From Liolophura sinensis (Eukaryota; Mollusca; Polyplacophora; Chitonida; Chitonidae), in contig NC_088301.1 of NCBI RefSeq assembly GCF_032854445.1, positions 26,708,402-26,772,401 on the forward strand: a stretch of 64,000 bases of DNA, written 5' to 3'. Every line of letters begins with the position of its first letter. The first letter of the stretch is position 1. Positions 21,300 through 42,113 of this stretch are shown here, one piece after another. Position numbers and translations under genes: made by a program. A model generated the notes under the pieces. It did no database searches. It was not told the DNA's origin and saw only the letters and a program-made list of their open reading frames with translations.

Positions 21300-21965
21300 T
21301 GCAAGTTTTAACAAAATGTTCGGGGTGGTGTCTTAAAAAGTACTGCAGGAATTGAGGTCAGGGTTTGCACACATGTAGAGCACAATAGCACAAGGGGGAT
21401 ATTCAATTGTTGATTGGATGTGTGCATATTAAGTACCATAAGGAATTCTTGACTTAGTGTAAGAATCAATAAACAAAGTTTTAGAGATAGGATCTGAAAA
21501 AGCATTGGAGGTCGGGTTTGCACACATGTCAAGCAGAATCATCGATGGAATCGTCGTTAATTCAGTGTGTACATATTAAGTATATTAAGTACCATAAATT
21601 ACTGAGTTCCTGACTGCGTGTATTATGTAACCAGTGTTAAACAAAATGTTAGGGGTAGTATCTCAGAAAGTAGTGCATGTATTGAGCTCGGGGTTTGCTC
21701 ACATGTAGAGCACAATAGCACAAGGGGGATATTCCATCGTTGGCAGGGTGTGTGCACATTAAATGCCATAAGTAACTGAATTCCTGACTTAGTGTATTGT
21801 GTATTAGAATCACTGTTAAACAAAATGTTAGGTTTTCTTAATGGTGTGATGGTATCTTAAAAAGTATTACATGTATTGACCTGAAGTTTTACATACATAT
21901 AAAGCGCAGTGACGCAATGAGGATGTTCCATCACTGATCTGTGAGCATATTAATTACCGTAAAAG
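21300..21965. repeat. Tandem array of about 170-bp units, 4 copies
   Basis: Each unit has AAACAAAATGTTAGG-type start, a GGTTTGCACACATGTAGAGC block, CAATAGCACAAGGGGGATAT, and a TAAGTACCATAA end. Units begin near 21304, 21475, 21634 and 21810. The last is the most diverged, and the array ends where a SINE A begins. Confidence 0.85.
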
Positions 21966-22229
21966 GGGGCCTCCATGGCTCAGTTGGTTAGCGCGTTAGC
22001 GCAGCGTAGTGTCCCAGAAGCCTCTCACCAATGCAGTCGCTGTGAGTTCAAGACCAGCTCATGCTGGCTTCCTCTCCGGCCGTACGTGGGAAGGTCTGTC
22101 AGCAACCTGCAAATGGTCATGGGTTTTTACCCGGGCTATGCTCGGTTTCCTCCACCATAATTCTGGCCGCCGTCCTATAGGTGAAATATCCTTGAATATG
22201 ACGTAAAATACCAATCAAATAAATAAATC
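21965..22229 (+). mobile_element. SINE family A, full length
   Basis: GGGGGCCTCCATGGCTCAGTTGG head with intact A box, B-box variant GAGTTCAAGACC, and AATAAATAAATC tail. Confidence 0.9.
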
Positions 22230-22299
22230 AAACACAGCCATTTCCCTTGCTCTTGCTGCTTTGGAACCTTGGTGACAATAAAGAGGTTGACAAAGCTTA

Positions 22300-22488
22300 T
22301 GTGGCCCTTCGATGAAGACCACTTGTCTTCCACCAATCTGAAGAGCATGTCTGCATGACGCGAGGAAGTTTGTCAGTAACTTTTCAAAGGTCGGTGGTTT
22401 CTTCTAACTATACAACAAAAGCCATCCCTTTCGTGAAAACTCCCTCAATCTGGTGTTAACCAACATAAAATAAATAAATAAATGAAGT
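22300..22488 (+). mobile_element. SINE-like family C, copy 2
   Basis: Collinear with 20270-20486, ending TGGTGTTAACCAACATAAAA and TAAATAAATAAAT. Confidence 0.55.
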
Positions 22489-22663
22489 GTACATTTAGCT
22501 TTACAAAAGCCTGATTAATTTAGATATTGGCCAGTTCTTTATATGAATTAAAATATTTGTCATAAGTCTTTGCATCCATTTTCAGGAGCATCCATTATAC
22601 ATAAAAGGTCTCCTCCTTCCATACACTTTCCTGAAATTCACCTGTTTTGAGTTGTATCTTTTA

Positions 22664-22990
22664 TCTTGTTTTGTTTTGAAATCTATCCTGTTCTGAACTG
22701 TATCCTGTTCTGTTTTGAACTGTATGTTGTTCTGTTTTTAACTGTATCTTGTTCTTTCTTCATCTGTACCCTGTTCTGTTTTGAAGTGTACATTGTTCTA
22801 TTTTGAACTGTATCTTGTTCTGTCAAGAACAATATCTGCATTGTTCTGTTTTGAACTCATCCTGTTCTGTATCTTGCTCTGTTTTGCACTGTATCATGTT
22901 CTATTTTGAAGTGTATCTTGTTCTGTTTTGAGCCGTTCCTTGTTCTGTTTTGAACTGTTTCTTGTTCTATTGTGAACTGTATCTTGCATT
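22664..22990. repeat. Degenerate 20-22 bp minisatellite
   Basis: About 15 imperfect units of TGTTCTGTTTTGAACTGTATC. Confidence 0.88.
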
Positions 22991-23050
22991 TCAAACTGAC
23001 TCTGCTTCTAGCTGTCTTTTTCTCTTCTCATCTGTATTTTATTCTCTCCA

Positions 23051-23210
23051 GAACTGTAACTTATTCTATTATTTTATTCTGCCCAGAACTGTAACTTATT
23101 CTATTATTTTATTCTATGCAGAACTGTAACTTATTCTATTATTTTATTCTGTGCACAGCTGTAACTTATTCTGTTATTTTATTCTATGTAGAGCTGTAAC
23201 TTATTCTATT
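23051..23210. repeat. 35-bp tandem repeat, about 4.6 units
   Basis: Units of GAACTGTAACTTATTCTATT plus ATTTTATTCTGTGCA, directly downstream of the degenerate TGTTCTG array and probably derived from it. Confidence 0.92.
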
Positions 23211-24928
23211 TCAAGCCATATCTTGTCATATTCCATGCTGCATCTTGTTCTTTTACAAGCTGAACCATCTGGAAGATTTCGTTTATCAAGTTGAAGATAA
23301 TTTAAGCATTATGCAGCTAGTCTGTTTGTAGAGATTTCATTAAAGCCACTTTGCTTGTGGGGGTGAGGGTGGGGGGTCTGCCTTTTTCATTTGATCTTTG
23401 GTTTGAAATCTCCTCGTTGAAATTTTGCACTACATACACATTTGTATTATTACTGCTTTTCTGCTATCATGCTTTAACACATACCTCCAATTCTTTTGAT
23501 GTTTTTAGCCAGTGAAATACCAAAATGTTTTGTGTGCCAATGTACTATGCATATTCTATATCATAGTACTTATCAGAGATATATATTTCATCACCTAAGT
23601 ATTTGACCCAGGTGTTTTGAATCAGAGGTGGAGGCTGAGTAAGATGATGTTTGCCTTGGCTTACATAATACCGTAACTCGGCTTACACTTCACCGTACTG
23701 TAATTTTTCCAACTTTCCGCATGTTTACAAGATGTTTATTCAAGCATTATTCTATGTAGACTGATAAAATTATAGTTTTTGTAAAGCCCTGAAAATTGTC
23801 TACTCAACCAGTGTGTTTTTGTTGTGAATATGAAGTGAAAACGTTGCTAAATCTCACTGATAGTTTGTCTTTAATATGTGAAAAAATTGAGGAATTAAGG
23901 TGTAAATCTTCATCCAACCATGATTAACTGATACTTTGTGCGCTTATTTTACTGCTGCTGTTTTCAAGCGCAAATATGACAGAAACAGCAACTTTTCTTA
24001 GATAAAAAACAGTCTAGAAAAGGACAAAAATTTTGGATGATTTTGTTAAAAGCAGGCAGATTTTATTTTGATATAAAAATGATCGTGTGTGAAATCGATT
24101 GTAAATGTAGGCAACTTGTAAAACAAAAGGCCGCACTTGTTGTTGAGATAGGTGAACAAGTGGCTAGATTTTACTTGCATACATTCATTTCTACTTTTGT
24201 TCAAAACAATGACTGGTGAACAAATGTCAGAGGGTCGATCAACTAAGTCTTAAACCTACCTCATTGAAGGACGGTGCATGTGTCAATAAACAAATCACTA
24301 CTTGTACATGGCATTGTTGTCCAGTTCATTGAACAGCTAATTAGTTAAGGCTAATTAAGCAAAGATATCTTCTCCTTTCTAGCCAAGAAAAACAGCACCA
24401 ATATCTCATGCCATTTTTTTTTTTTGAACACATGGGGCTAAGTATAGATTTTGACCTGTTTGTTGTAAGACACTGAATATCTGGTCCAGGTTTCAAGAAA
24501 CATTTCTTTTTTATGCATAAGGTGATAACAGTTTTATTTGGTTTTTACGGGCCCATACTAAAAAATTCAAAAATGAAATAAAACAAACTGAAATTCCAAC
24601 AAATAAGGGGATGTTTTCCGATCACATACAAATATGTCATAAACAGGAAAATTGTGGGGATCGACAGTTCAGATTTGCCACAAATTAGATGATTCTTAAG
24701 CGTTGGCTTTATTTTTATACCTTTGTCCAACATTGAGAAAAGATCTATTCTGCTCGTAAAACAATTTGAATTGTTGTGTCCCAAGCAACATCGGTCATTG
24801 AAAGTTTTTGTAAGAAACGCTCCATATTGGACCTGTGCAAAAAAAAAAAAAACTACTGAACTTTTTTTGAAACCATGCAGTGAAGCCCTACTTATATGTA
24901 GTGAAATTACTTCTGTTTTTCAGTTGTA
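23211..24928. other. Intergenic DNA
   Basis: No gene is recognised. A copy of family E lies at 23694-23838; small open frames at 24037-24219 and 24723-25010 show no known family. Confidence 0.6.
23694..23838 (+). repeat. Dispersed repeat family E
   Basis: GCATGTTTACAAGATGTTTATTC-type start, then GTAGACTGATAAAATTATAG and GCCCTGAAAATTG, collinear with the copy at 15264-15600. Confidence 0.65.
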
Positions 24929-25180
24929 TATTTATTTATTTCATTGGTGTTTTATGACGTACTCAAGAATATTTCACTTATACGACGGCAGCCAGCATTA
25001 TGGTGGGTAGAAACCGGGGGAAACCCACAACCATCCGCAGGTTGCCGACAGCCCTTCCCACTTAGGACGAGACGAAGCCAGCATGAGCTGGACTTTAACT
25101 CACAGCGACCGCATTGGTGAGAGACTCCTGGGTCATTACGCTGTGCTAGTGCCCTAACCAACTTAGCCACAGAGGCCCCA
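24929..25180 (-). mobile_element. SINE family A, full length, reverse
   Basis: TATTTATTTATTTCATTGGTG start and complement of the tRNA-like head (AACTTAGCCACAGAGGCCCC) at the right end. Confidence 0.9.
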
Positions 25181-25940
25181 TTAGTTCCATTGCGATGCTT
25201 ATGAAAGCATCTTCTGTTTTGTGTCGCATTTTTCTTCACAAAATGTCTGCGGCTTGAAAGACATGCACTGTTTCCGGTTGCAAATTTAGTCCACAATTTC
25301 AGTGATGTTGACAGAATATGTGCATTTGTTTTTTCACATACATTTAACACATTGTATCCAAAATACTGCATGCAAAATGTGATTGGTTAGCTTTTTTTAT
25401 ACATTTGATTTGATAGATTGCACAGCACAATGCATCTGGTACATATTTATGGAGGGATTATACATATGAAGCTGATAGCGTAATAAAACAAGTTAAACCA
25501 TTTTAATGTCATCATTTGTTTGTTTGGGATCCAAATATTCATGTACATGTATTTATAATGCTGTCTCACTGGAACTGCATGCCAAAGACACCAGACGTGA
25601 CACCACATTGACCTCATCCAGTCACAGTATCAGACACTGATGACTATAATTATAGTCCAATTTCTTTATGCTGATCTACAAGCCAGGAAAGTGCAAAGTT
25701 AGTAATGAAGGAAGCCTTGCCTACAACAGAACTCTGCACTGAACCCAGGTTTCTCACTTGTAAGGTTCTTGAAATGAACATTTTGACAACAGTGGTCAGT
25801 TTTATTAGTGAAGTTAACAATAATGCCTTACTAAACCTCGGCCTTGGACAAACTTCTTGCTTCACAATTATCATCTTCAGAGCAAGTTCTGTCAAACCTG
25901 CTATATTGACAGTTAAGGGATTTCTTTGTTTAAATCTACA
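25181..25940. other. Intergenic DNA with unexplained open frames
   Basis: Frames of 97 (-, 25650-25943) and 94 codons (+, 25705-25989) overlap. Neither resembles a family I know, and the + frame runs into a SINE. An old transposon fragment is possible. Confidence 0.3.
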
Positions 25941-26060
25941 CATGGTCGTGGGTTTCCCCCAAGCTCTGCCCGGTTTCCTCCCACCATAATGCTAGCCGCC
26001 GTTGCATAAGTGAAATATTCTTGAGTATGGCGTAAAACACCAATCAAATAAAGAAATAAA
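25941..26060 (+). mobile_element. SINE family A 3' half
   Basis: CATGGTCGTGGGTTTCCCCC through CACCAATCAAATAAAGAAAT. Confidence 0.85.
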
Positions 26061-26237
26061 TTTCTTTGTTCATCAACCATAAAATGCAATAAAAAATATA
26101 ACTGAGGCATTTAGAATATATGAACATCCAACAAACTTCATGTAAGACAACATGACCAAAGACATGGTCACCATATATCACCCTGAACCCAAGAACAATG
26201 AAGTCAGGCCAAGCCCATGGGTGTCCCTGTATACGGC

Positions 26238-26319
26238 TGGGGACTCCCACCATAATGTTGGCCACTGTCATAAAAGTGAAATATTCTTGAGTATGGCGTA
26301 AAACACCAATCAAGTAAAG
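26238..26319 (+). mobile_element. SINE family A 3' fragment
   Basis: CCCACCATAATGTTGGCCAC through AAAACACCAATCAAGTAAA. Confidence 0.8.
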
Positions 26320-26445
26320 CTGGCATCAAACCAAAGTCTCGAGTGTCCTAGTGCCTGAAACTTGCTGTCATCTGTAAATAAATGCCACCATCTTGACAAT
26401 AGAAAAAGGGCACGATACAAGACAATTCCTCATCTCCACAAAGAT

Positions 26446-26451
26446 TTTATT
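26446..26451 (-). terminator. Candidate MIER1 polyadenylation signal
   Basis: AATAAA on the - strand with a downstream GTGGAGATGAGGAATTGTC-type GT-rich element. It was chosen by position and context only. Confidence 0.35.
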
Positions 26452-27401
26452 TCTTTGGGAAAGACTACACAATTACAGTGTTTACAATATCTAACTTAAG
26501 TCTTAACAATATGTACAGAAATATAAATAATAAGGGCTATGGAAAGCCGCGATCCCTTGTGGCGATGTATTGGTGTAGGCAATGTATCGTACATCCAGGC
26601 AGTGAGTAGGGTAAGCTTCCCACAACAGACAATTTACCTTGGAATTTCTACATTCAAAATGACATTTCCTAATTAGCTTTTTGATAACTTGTTTAATGTA
26701 TGGAAACGAATTTAACCAGAATGTCCTTGCATGGGCAAAACTTTGATATAATTGAGACAGTAACAAATGCCGCTCAAGTTGGGAATGTCTTTTTGTGCCC
26801 GTTTAGTTCACATGCTGTGCAAACGATGTAGAAAGAACAAAAATCTCAAAATTCATTGTTGGCAACAAAGTAACAAACAGTACCAAGGGGCTTCTCACCC
26901 CAACAGAGTCAAAAGTAGTAATACATGAGTAGTGTAACTATAGAACACAAAGACTTGACCGAATATGTCTACTCTTGCATGTTCATTATTCTCCTGAAAT
27001 ACTGAGTCACAATTCTTAGGTATTACCTAAAATTTATCAGAGCTACTACAAGATTTAGACAAATACAGGTAGTTGCAAAATTAAAACCTAGAACTCTTTT
27101 ATGAAGACAGAAAAGTTTTATAGTTCTGTTGATGGAAGCTTTAACAGATTTCGGAAGGTAGCACATTGCCTGCCACTATATACAGCTAAACCCAGGACTT
27201 GCTGGGGGTGAAAGAATACTATGCATGATAAAGACGATGATGATAGTGATGCCAACAGGCTTCCGTAGATTCCCTTTCTGTACATGAGATTGGCTATGGT
27301 GTATGTATACAATGCGCAGATAATGAGGGTGAGGATGATGATGGCGATGTGCCAAGGCTGGATGGACAAATAACACATGCATGTATTATGTTGTCAGTCA
27401 G

Positions 27402-27623
27402 TGATTTATTTGATTGCTGTTTAACGCTGTACTCAAGAATATTTCACTTATACGACGGCGACCAGCATTATGGTGGGAGGAAACCGGGCAGAGCCCGGGG
27501 GAAACCCACAACCATCTGCAGGTTGCTGGCAAACATTCCCACTTACGGCTGGAGAGGAAGCCAGCATGAGCTGGACTTGGAACTCACAGCGACCGCATTG
27601 GTGAGAGGCCTCTGGGGTCAGTC
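27402..27623 (-). mobile_element. SINE family A, reverse
   Basis: GATTTATTTGATTGCTGTTT start through the complement of the B box (GGACTTGGAACTC) to GAGAGGCC; the distal head is missing. Confidence 0.87.
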
Positions 27624-28254
27624 AGTGAATGCAGGCATCAAGCTGTATAGTAGCTGTACAAACCATGCCATACAGCAGTGACCAACCACTGGGAACTGCC
27701 AAGTAAAAGGTCTATTTGCACAAAACATTTTTTTTTTTTGCTGTTTTTTGTTTGTTTGTTTGAAGAATTGACATCTTCTATACAAACAGCCATAAGACAA
27801 ATCTAATTTGTGAAATCAAAATCACAAAATACTGATCTAGAAAATGTTGAGAAAAAAAAACAGAAACCAGGCCCTGATCTGTGTGGCTAATAGATAAGCA
27901 TTCACTAGATGAAATGGTAAGCTTAAGCAACTGACAACTTGATCCAAGCCTTACAGGGGATTGAGTAAAGCATGAACAATGCTCACAAACATAACTTAAG
28001 AGGAACATGCGAGGAATAACGTGTCGAGTCACTAAGCGTTGTGCATAAAGGCCACTCCAGAAGTACAAAAAAAATGCAGTAAAGCAGAGGTCTGCATAGT
28101 AATACATGTACGAAGTACTGGTATCCGTTGACATTACCTTATGATGCCTGAGTACACTGACTAAAACTCATTCACACTGATGTAGATACTGAGGGATTTA
28201 CATAACAGACAATGACAAGGATATTATTCACACAACAGGATTATTTTCATCTGT

Positions 28255-28257
<3 letters not shown>

Positions 28258-28286
<29 letters not shown>

Positions 28287-28300
28287 GTGTATATATATAA
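28258..28300. repeat. TA/TG microsatellite
   Basis: Uninterrupted AT dinucleotides with GTGT inclusions. Confidence 0.9.
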
Positions 28301-28456
28301 ATGATCTACTCTTATTATTATTTGAAAAATATAACAAAATATCGATAAACTGAAGCACTATTTACATAAAACTATCATAGATGACTGTACATGAATAAGT
28401 CTGACCTCAGAACACGATTATGTCAAAAAGAATTGTTGAACTGTACACTGAGGGCT

Positions 28457-28652
28457 CAGTCTATGATCAACACAGGACTACCGTATGATCCCGGCTACCA
28501 ATTGATCAACACAGGGCTACCATCTGATCAACACAGGGCTACCGTTTGATCAACACACGGCTAAAAGCCTAACGCTTGATCAACATGGGCTACTGTCTGC
28601 TCAACAAAGGGGCTACCATCTGATCAACAAAGGGCTACCATCTGATCAACTT
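28457..28652. repeat. TGATCAACA(C/A)AGGGCTACC minisatellite
   Basis: About eight degenerate units of 20-24 bp, each with a TGATCAAC core and GGGCTACC, inside the probable MIER1 3' UTR. Confidence 0.85.
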
Positions 28653-30499
28653 TTACCTAGTCTACATACTATGTACATAACGTTTCATAAGACAACCAAC
28701 TGATCAATAACAGTCTTTGTTGGGGAGTTTGGGTCATTAACAAGAGGGTGGGCTTGTCCCAAATATTGGGATCTTAAATAAAGCGATGCATCCTCTGTAA
28801 CATTCACTATCTACATGTATACCAGAGTAGACAAATTGTCCGTAAGAACAATGTACATGATCACAAAGTAAGTGTTGCGTAGTCTTACTTCTTCCACACC
28901 TGCATGTACTCGCTCTACAAGGCTGCTTGCAACAAACATATTCCTCACCAAACAAGAACTGGAGGTACCATACATTCTATAAACAAAATTAAAGAAAAAA
29001 AATTAATCAGCTGAGTATTCCAAAAAATATACAAAAATATTAGACTTCCCCAAGTAAGCCAAATGAGTGAGGAAAAAAAAAATGACTGGGGAACTGAAAA
29101 AGGGATCAAGATGAAGTCAACTGTATTAGTATATGTATTTGTATGTTCTCAAGATGATAATGTGAAGTATTACATTGTGACATGTGATATGATGCAAGAT
29201 AAGTACGGTCAAAAGTGAATTAATTCTGAATTTATAAATGAATTAAACCAACATAAGTACAATTCTGGGTCCTCAAATAAAGGATAAATTCAATGACTTT
29301 GAAATTATATCATTCATTCATTCTTCAAATACATGATCCCACGTCTACATTTCTTGCACACCAAGGTAACGAGGAAAGTTTTCTGAACATCTTCAAGTGA
29401 GATCATTTAGACACACCACAAATTTGATTGATGAATATAATTTATGAATTCAAGCTGTTGGCAGTTATTAAAACGGACAATGAGCTACTGTACCCATATG
29501 TTGTACCATTGAGACAGATAATTACAGTGACCATATCGAATTGCTAAGATGACATTATTTACAGTCAAATGTTGAAAATGTTGAAAATGGTGATGTACTG
29601 AAAAATCAGGAATAGCACTCTTGGGCTCAACACTGGAATAGCAGTTTTCAACACATTGCCATTATAATAGTTCAAGAAAAAAAAAGACGGTGGCTCTGAG
29701 ATACATAACCGTTCCCTTAACTGCATGATTTTGACACAACAAAACTAGCTTGTTTGTTGAATGTTAGCTTGCCAAGATGAGAGGCTCTCCAAGGGATTAA
29801 TATAAATGGGCTCAATGGGTCCTTGTCCGAGTCACCAGTAGCAGCAGACAACAAGACTGATAAATATCAGTGTATTTGTTTTTCTCTTCCTTTTCTTCGT
29901 GTTCTCAGCAGCGAATGAATTTCATATTTACCCCCAGAAATGATTTTAATAGCTGAACAAAGATGAGCATCGCACTCTACAATGACTTCAGCTCAAGTGG
30001 GAAACCTGGAGTTTACAACTACACTTGGCACACTATGGAAGCCTATATACACGTATTTTATGCACCAGCCAGTGCTGATCTGTAAATCTTTTCACTTTTA
30101 CAGTACAGGCATTGCTAGCTGACAAGTCAATCGCTTCCACCACACAAAAGCAGGCAAAGCTCCACCACACAAAAGCATTCATGACTTTGAAGCCACACTT
30201 CTCTGTATAGAAAAGCAGACCAGGCATATGATGAGTGAAAAACTTAACATGAGTATCGAGCACCAAATGTTCCAAAAGTCAGTCACAGATGAGTATGGAT
30301 GAAGCGGCTCCCTCAATATAAGGTGATAAATACCTACCACAAGTTTCATAATTTCGGCAAGTTTATGACTGTTAACTATGATCTTTAGAACCATCAAAAT
30401 GTACTTCAGGGAATAGCACTTCTCAATCACTAATACCAACCATACTGTGTAGGCGATGTAGTACATCAGTTAGACAATAATTGTACTGTAACTCACAGC

Positions 30500-30660
30500 A
30501 TTATCCTATAGATGTAGTTCAGTTAGATGCTGATCCATGTAAATGTGACACAGCGTAATTCAGTTAGAAGTATAATGGTACTGCAACTGACAGCATAATT
30601 CACTTAGAAGTATAATGGTACTGCAACTGACAACATAATTCACTTAGAAGCAGATCACTT
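30500..30660. repeat. 41-bp repeat, about 3 units
   Basis: Units contain ACTTAGAAGTATAATGGTAC and TGCAACTGACAGCATAATTC; the first is diverged. Confidence 0.75.
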
Positions 30661-31263
30661 GTCTTTGATATTATGCAACAGAAAGAAGCCGAATGGTAGA
30701 CTTCAGTCATACTGATCAGCTGATCTGCCTGTGATAATGTGATAATGCCAGAATCACATTATATCTGTTCATATTACCATGCAAGTGAATACAGTGACAA
30801 TTTACTTCTGTTTAAAACAGACATAAATTGCAGGAGAGTGAATCTGTTCGTGAATTTATGGTTATAAAACTGGTCATGTTCTAATAAAATAAGGACACAT
30901 TCATGAGAATAGGCTCTGCTAGAAAGTCCTAATGGTGAATCAGTACACCATTGAATCATTAAATCAACCTGCCATTATTACAACAAGGTGTAGTTCAGTA
31001 TAGTACACATCATTCACAAGAAAAATGAATCTCAAGGTAGCGATTTTCCTTGGACATGACGACGTTGTGCATCTATGCTGAGATGTGCGATGACAGAGGT
31101 ATCCAGCTGCTACGCACTGAGCACACTCACGATGAACACACCTCCTGGAATATATTCCAAATATTGCACACTGGTGAAGTAGCTTGCCACGATATTTAAA
31201 CCCTCCCCCAAAAAAGGAGAAGATAACTCCAGACAAGAGGAGACAACTCTTGCCTGGACTTCA

Positions 31264-41634
<10,371 letters not shown>

Positions 41635-42081
41635 TTTGCAGGAAATTATGGGATAGATAAACCAGATTGAAAACGAGGCTGTCCTATTTTACCCGCCGGT
41701 TTCTTGCATTGCTAGCCTTTATTTCATTGGACGATCAACGCTCTCCTAAATTATAGTCGTAGTGCATTTTCTATACCTTTAGTAGATTATTACTAGTGTT
41801 AATAACCATTTACGGGATATGATTTACAGATCCTTTAAATATTCGCAGTATATACGGATAAAATTCCTGAAATGGGCTAAATATTGTACCAAGGGTTTGA
41901 GCCACTCAAGGCCAACAGCCAATGAAATCACCCGTTACAAAACGTTCAGTAACTAACGGCAACAGTGACAGCGCAGAGGAAGCCTTCCTGAGTGCTTGCT
42001 AAAATGTTGGAGAGCAAATGCAACACGGCACCGTTTTGATTAATTTTGATTCTCCAATGCTGAATTGCTAACTTTTTGACT
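41635..42081. promoter_or_regulatory. Bidirectional promoter, MIER1 / DNAI4
   Basis: The 447 bp between the divergent start codons must hold both 5' ends unless an upstream exon exists. It contains a CCAAT box on the + strand (near 41919) and one on the - strand (near 41727), and a candidate RFX site at 41949-41963. No TATA box is evident at a convincing distance. Confidence 0.7.
41949..41963 (+). promoter_or_regulatory. Candidate X-box (RFX site) for DNAI4
   Basis: GTAACT-AAC-GGCAAC: the right half fits RGYAAC perfectly, the left half fits GTNRCC at five of six positions, with a 3-nt spacer. It lies about 120 bp before the DNAI4 ATG, a usual place for RFX sites of ciliary genes. Confidence 0.4.
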
Positions 42082-42113
42082 ATGTCTACAACAAGGAGAA
42101 ATCCCAGACCTGG
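42082..42113 (+). CDS. DNAI4: DNAI4 exon 1
   Basis: ATG followed by STTRRNPRPG, donor GTAAGT at 42114; the phase fits exon 2. Confidence 0.82.

Larger units (their letters stand above)
26430..31263 (-). other. MIER1: Probable MIER1 3' UTR
   Basis: No exon or gene is seen between the MIER1 stop codon and an AATAAA on the - strand (+ coordinates 26446-26451) that is followed by a GT-rich stretch. This implies a 3' UTR of about 4.8 kb; an earlier end is equally possible. It contains a reverse SINE A, a TGATCAAC minisatellite, a TA/TG microsatellite and a 41-bp repeat. Confidence 0.4.

Noticed and set aside
28457-28652. CRISPR-like regular repeats
   Set aside because: The units are contiguous and degenerate, without spacers, in a eukaryotic gene region; it is a minisatellite.
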